This document shows, one piece after another, positions 61,439 through 64,000 of a DNA stretch of 64,000 nt; position 1 is the first letter of the stretch, and each line of letters begins with the position of its first letter. The notes beneath the pieces were generated by a model. The model ran no database searches and was not told the origin of the DNA. It was given only the letters and a program-made list of their open reading frames with translations. The DNA lies in NCBI RefSeq assembly GCF_000687715.1, contig NZ_JHXD01000016.1:24272-88271 (forward strand), read 5' to 3'. Made by a program: the position numbers and the translations under genes. The DNA comes from Xylanibacter ruminicola Ga6B6 (GTDB lineage Bacteria > Bacteroidota > Bacteroidia > Bacteroidales > Bacteroidaceae).

Positions 61439-62680
61439 ATGAAAAGAGACCTATCTTATCTAGCCACATGCCCTATTGCTGTTTTAGGAGCAGGGGCCGT
61501 GGGTAAAACATTAGCCGCCGACTGCAAATTAGCAGGTCGCGAAGTACGTCTATATTCACGCAGTAAAAAATCTATTGCATTAGTAGAAAGGACAGGTATC
61601 CTCATGGATGGCATTCAAAGAAACCTATATGGTTTTGAGCGTTCTGGTCGAGCATATTTGGATATCGTCACAAATAACATGGCAGAAGCAGTCAAAGGAG
61701 CGAAATTAATTCTAATGTCCGTTCCAGCTTTGGCTCATGAAGATTATTTGAAGAAACTAGTTCCTCTATTAGAAGATGGAATGATCATTCATACTTTTCC
61801 AGACAATTACGCAAGCCTTCTTCTTCGGAAATTCATGCGAGAATCTGGTTGTACCAAAGATGTTATCATTGGAGGATGGGGAAGTGCGCCTTACGGCACA
61901 CGCATTGAAAAGATTCAAGGCTTTTGGACAAACCATGTTGGGATCAAATACCGAGCCATTTCTTTACGTGGCGCATGCCTTCCGATGAGTGACATGGATG
62001 ACTTCATTGAAAGTGGGAAGTATCTGCCATGTATGGATTCCGTTTATACAGGGAATGGTCCAGAAAGAGGCGACACAATGCTTGACATTGGTTTCTCTAA
62101 TGTTAATCCCGTTATTCATGTTCCGGCATCATTATTAGGGGTTTCAAGCATGGAAAACTGGTCGCTCGTATATGGGAATGCCCCAGACAGCTATTCGATG
62201 TATTCGCATGGACTCTGCCCATCTATTTGTCGTGTTCAATACCAATTTTATCAAGAAGAAGTTAGTATAGCAAAAGCCATTGGGATAGACTACCCGAGAT
62301 ATAGCTATGACATGTTTTTCTCACGCCGATCTATTCTTACACAAGAATATATGGGGCTAGATGAAAATGGGAAAGACAATGTCATCTTCCCACTTGACAA
62401 ACCATGTGATGAAGGCAATACAGGACCAAATAACATCAACCATCGTTATATAACAGAAGACATTCCTGTTGGTTGTAAAATTTATCATGATTTAGGAGTA
62501 AAATTCGGGGTACCAACACCTATCATCGATTCAATGATTGTTCTTGGTGGTGCAATGCATGAAAAAAGTTTCTTTTCTGAAACAAAATACAATCTCGATT
62601 ACATAGGCATTGGTCATATGAATAAAGAACAAATACATAACTATTTATATAAAGGCAATTACAATGAAAAATCAAATTGA
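61439..62680 (+). CDS. NAD/NADP octopine/nopaline dehydrogenase family protein
   Basis: The 413-aa enzyme begins PIAVLGAGAVGKTLAADCKLAGREVRLYSRS, a GxGxxG Rossmann site. The C-terminal octopine-dehydrogenase domain has FSNVNPVIHVPASLLG (with the conserved Asn and catalytic His) and YSHGLCPSICRVQYQFYQEEVSIAKAIGIDYP. Such enzymes reductively couple an amino acid amine with a 2-oxo acid to give an opine. The first half also resembles ketopantoate reductase-like Rossmann enzymes. It lies 5 bp after the ATP-grasp gene and overlaps the next GT2 by 17 bp. The substrate is not known. Confidence 0.85.
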   Translation: MKRDLSYLATCPIAVLGAGAVGKTLAADCKLAGREVRLYSRSKKSIALVERTGILMDGIQRNLYGFERSGRAYLDIVTNNMAEAVKGAKLILMSVPALAHEDYLKKLVPLLEDGMIIHTFPDNYASLLLRKFMRESGCTKDVIIGGWGSAPYGTRIEKIQGFWTNHVGIKYRAISLRGACLPMSDMDDFIESGKYLPCMDSVYTGNGPERGDTMLDIGFSNVNPVIHVPASLLGVSSMENWSLVYGNAPDSYSMYSHGLCPSICRVQYQFYQEEVSIAKAIGIDYPRYSYDMFFSRRSILTQEYMGLDENGKDNVIFPLDKPCDEGNTGPNNINHRYITEDIPVGCKIYHDLGVKFGVPTPIIDSMIVLGGAMHEKSFFSETKYNLDYIGIGHMNKEQIHNYLYKGNYNEKSN

Positions 62681-63635
62681 AGAAAAGCCTCTTGTTAGCA
62701 TTGTATGCGATGTTTTTAATCATGAGCATTTTCTGCACGATTGTCTTAATGGCATTTTAATCCAGGAAGTTGATTTTGATTATGAGATATTGATACATGA
62801 CGATGCTTCAACCGATAGCTCACCAAGTATAATCAAAGATTATCTAAAGAGATATCCCAATCTCTTTAAACCAATATTTCAAACAACAAATCAATATTCA
62901 AAAGGTATTGGCATTTGGAAAACCATTCAACTTCCTCGAGCAAAAGGAAAATACATTGCATTATGTGAAGGAGATGATTATTGGACAGATAAGCATAAGT
63001 TGCAAAAACAGGTTGACTTTCTTGAAAGTAATCCAGATTATTCTATGTGCTTTCACAATGCCATTGAGCATTTCGAAGACAACAGCAGAGAAGATCACCT
63101 TTTTTCAGATATTGAAGACCGAGATTATTCAGGGTTAGAAATCTATGAGAAATGGCAAGTTCCCACTGCTTCCGTAGTAATTAGGAAAAATGTACTTGAA
63201 AGTGAAACATATCACAGGCTGTTTTTTGAGAACAATTTACTATGTGGAGACATTCCTCTTTTTCTTTCTGCGTCTAGTTGTGGAAAGATTCGAGGTTTGA
63301 AGGATATCATGAGCGTATATAGAAGACAGATAACTGGTGCCACAGCTAAACCTTTTTTCGAAAAGGAGACTACACAACTAAAACTGGCTAAAATGTCTTT
63401 TGACATTGCATCAGTTATGGGAAAAGAGTATTTGGCAAGAGCAGAAAAAAATTATCTCCTCATATATCTTAGACTATTTAGGCTTTCCAAAGAAGCTGGA
63501 AAGCCTAAATGGGAATATCTTTGGAAAGCATTTTTCAAATACCCCAAAAACATATTTAGATTTTCTTTTTCTAATCATAATAGATATATAAAATTGATAT
63601 CAAGAATCATATTTACAAGATATAACACCAAATGA
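62664..63635 (+). CDS. Family 2 glycosyltransferase
   Basis: The 323-aa GT-A enzyme opens PLVSIVCDVFNHEHFLHDCLNGILIQEVDFDYEILIHDDASTDSS and has GKYIALCEGDDYWTDKHKLQKQVDFLESNPDYSMCFHNA with the EGDDYW metal-binding motif of a large Bacteroidetes GT2 subgroup. It likely transfers the modified amino sugar or the next residue of the repeat. Its start is within the end of the opine dehydrogenase gene (17-bp overlap). It is the last gene in the window; the array of repeats begins 20 bp after its stop. Confidence 0.88.
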   Translation: MKNQIEEKPLVSIVCDVFNHEHFLHDCLNGILIQEVDFDYEILIHDDASTDSSPSIIKDYLKRYPNLFKPIFQTTNQYSKGIGIWKTIQLPRAKGKYIALCEGDDYWTDKHKLQKQVDFLESNPDYSMCFHNAIEHFEDNSREDHLFSDIEDRDYSGLEIYEKWQVPTASVVIRKNVLESETYHRLFFENNLLCGDIPLFLSASSCGKIRGLKDIMSVYRRQITGATAKPFFEKETTQLKLAKMSFDIASVMGKEYLARAEKNYLLIYLRLFRLSKEAGKPKWEYLWKAFFKYPKNIFRFSFSNHNRYIKLISRIIFTRYNTK

Positions 63636-63654
63636 TTATACTCTCAATTTAGAT

Positions 63655-63962
63655 AAAACGGAGCATGTCCCCCCACTAAAAACAGTCAAATCCGTTCAGT
63701 TCTGGAGCTGAAAAAGGCCAAAAACAGGCCTAAAAAACGGAGCATATCCGTTCAATTTGGCAAAAATCGACAGAAAAACGGAGTAAATCCGTTCACCTGT
63801 AAAGCCAATTAGGCGAAAGCAAGCGGGAGCGACCTGAAAACGGAGCATGTCCGTTCACTTCCCAAAATACAAAAGCCTGATATTCAGCTCCAAGCGACTT
63901 AAAAACGGAGCAAATCCGTTCACATTTGTCACCTGCGACAAAAACGGACCATATCCGTTCAC
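63655..63962. repeat. Seven-copy irregular array of AACGGA-N5-TCCGTT
   Basis: Copies begin at 63655, 63679, 63734, 63775, 63837, 63902 and 63941. The core is AAAACGGA, five variable bases, TCCGTTCA. Copies 3-7 are near-perfect, copy 1 has a changed right arm and copy 2 a one-base deletion with changed left arm. Intervening sequence is 2, 34, 19, 40, 43 and 17 bp long and unrelated between copies. Confidence 0.9.
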
Positions 63963-63981
63963 TTGTCTGACAAGTTTTTCC

Positions 63982-63989
63982 TACCTTTG
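63982..63989 (+). promoter_or_regulatory. Bacteroidetes -7 box at the right end
   Basis: TACCTTTG lies 19 bp after the last dyad repeat and 11 bp before the window end. The target gene lies outside the window. Confidence 0.55.
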
Positions 63990-64000
63990 CGTCAAAGAAT

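Larger units (their letters stand above)
63636..64000. other. Gene-free right end with repeat array and promoter
   Basis: No ORF is supported in this 365-bp stretch. It contains seven copies of a 22-bp dyad repeat (63655-63962) and, after it, a -7 box at 63982-63989 that should drive a gene starting beyond the window. Confidence 0.8.

Noticed and set aside
63655..63962. Repeat array as a CRISPR
   Set aside because: The repeat is 22 bp with 2-43 bp spacers of uneven length, and no cas genes are in the window.
1..64000. tRNA or rRNA genes
   Set aside because: No cloverleaf with a GTTCGAATC-type T-arm or conserved rRNA segment was recognised by eye; a covariance search would be needed to be sure.

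Overview
The window looks like a chromosome segment of a Bacteroidales bacterium, most likely a Prevotella/Segatella-type species. The evidence is the many promoters of the Bacteroidetes form (TAnnTTTG at -7, often with TTTG about 20 nt upstream), the family content (type III glutamine synthetase, CBM20-GH77 amylomaltase, LruC lipoproteins, agmatine deiminase/N-carbamoylputrescine amidase pair) and the near absence of Shine-Dalgarno sequences. I saw no rRNA, tRNA, transposase or true CRISPR array.

Layout. 1-6.6 kb: housekeeping (amylomaltase cut by the left edge, MltG, GlnRS, a TPR protein, a DedA protein). 6.7-10.0 kb: GDP-mannose/GDP-fucose supply (manC-gmd-fcl) closed by a strong terminator, then xylulokinase facing it. 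11.7-25.4 kb: an exopolysaccharide locus with a stand-alone receiver protein, a phosphoglycosyl transferase carrying its own pseudo-receiver, a TolC-like export protein, a chain-length/copolymerase protein with a worn kinase domain, a Wzy-type polymerase, a Wzx-type flippase, four GT2 enzymes (two are tandem processive-type paralogues), a DUF6625-like protein and an acyltransferase. 25.4-28.5 kb: SGNH hydrolase, second acyltransferase and a GT4. 28.6-32.7 kb: two tandem LruC-domain lipoproteins. 32.8-35.9 kb: a VirE/VapE-type primase-helicase-like protein, a 449-bp repeat-packed intergenic region and a small DUF6078-like protein. 35.9-54.4 kb: compact core genes (UbiA family, Nth, an ECF sigma/anti-sigma/L,D-transpeptidase operon, RNase Z, MazG, ValRS, DsbD, GlnN, agmatine pathway, a FetAB-like pair). 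54.4-63.6 kb: a second, AT-rich glycan region with two acyltransferases, an SGNH esterase, GT4, and a sugar aminotransferase/ATP-grasp/opine-dehydrogenase trio followed by a GT2. The last 350 bp hold an irregular array of a 22-bp dyad repeat before a promoter.

The signals I think deserve most attention are: (1) CTAG tetranucleotides spaced exactly 9 nt apart inside the coding sequences of mazG, valS and dsbD, in different reading phases; (2) the AACGGA-N5-TCCGTT repeat array at the right end; (3) the palindrome and direct-repeat region in front of the primase-helicase-like gene; (4) the VioA-like/ATP-grasp/opine dehydrogenase cassette, which may make an opine-decorated amino sugar, with an 8-G tract in the aminotransferase; and (5) a phosphoglycosyl transferase fused to a pseudo-receiver next to a free receiver protein.
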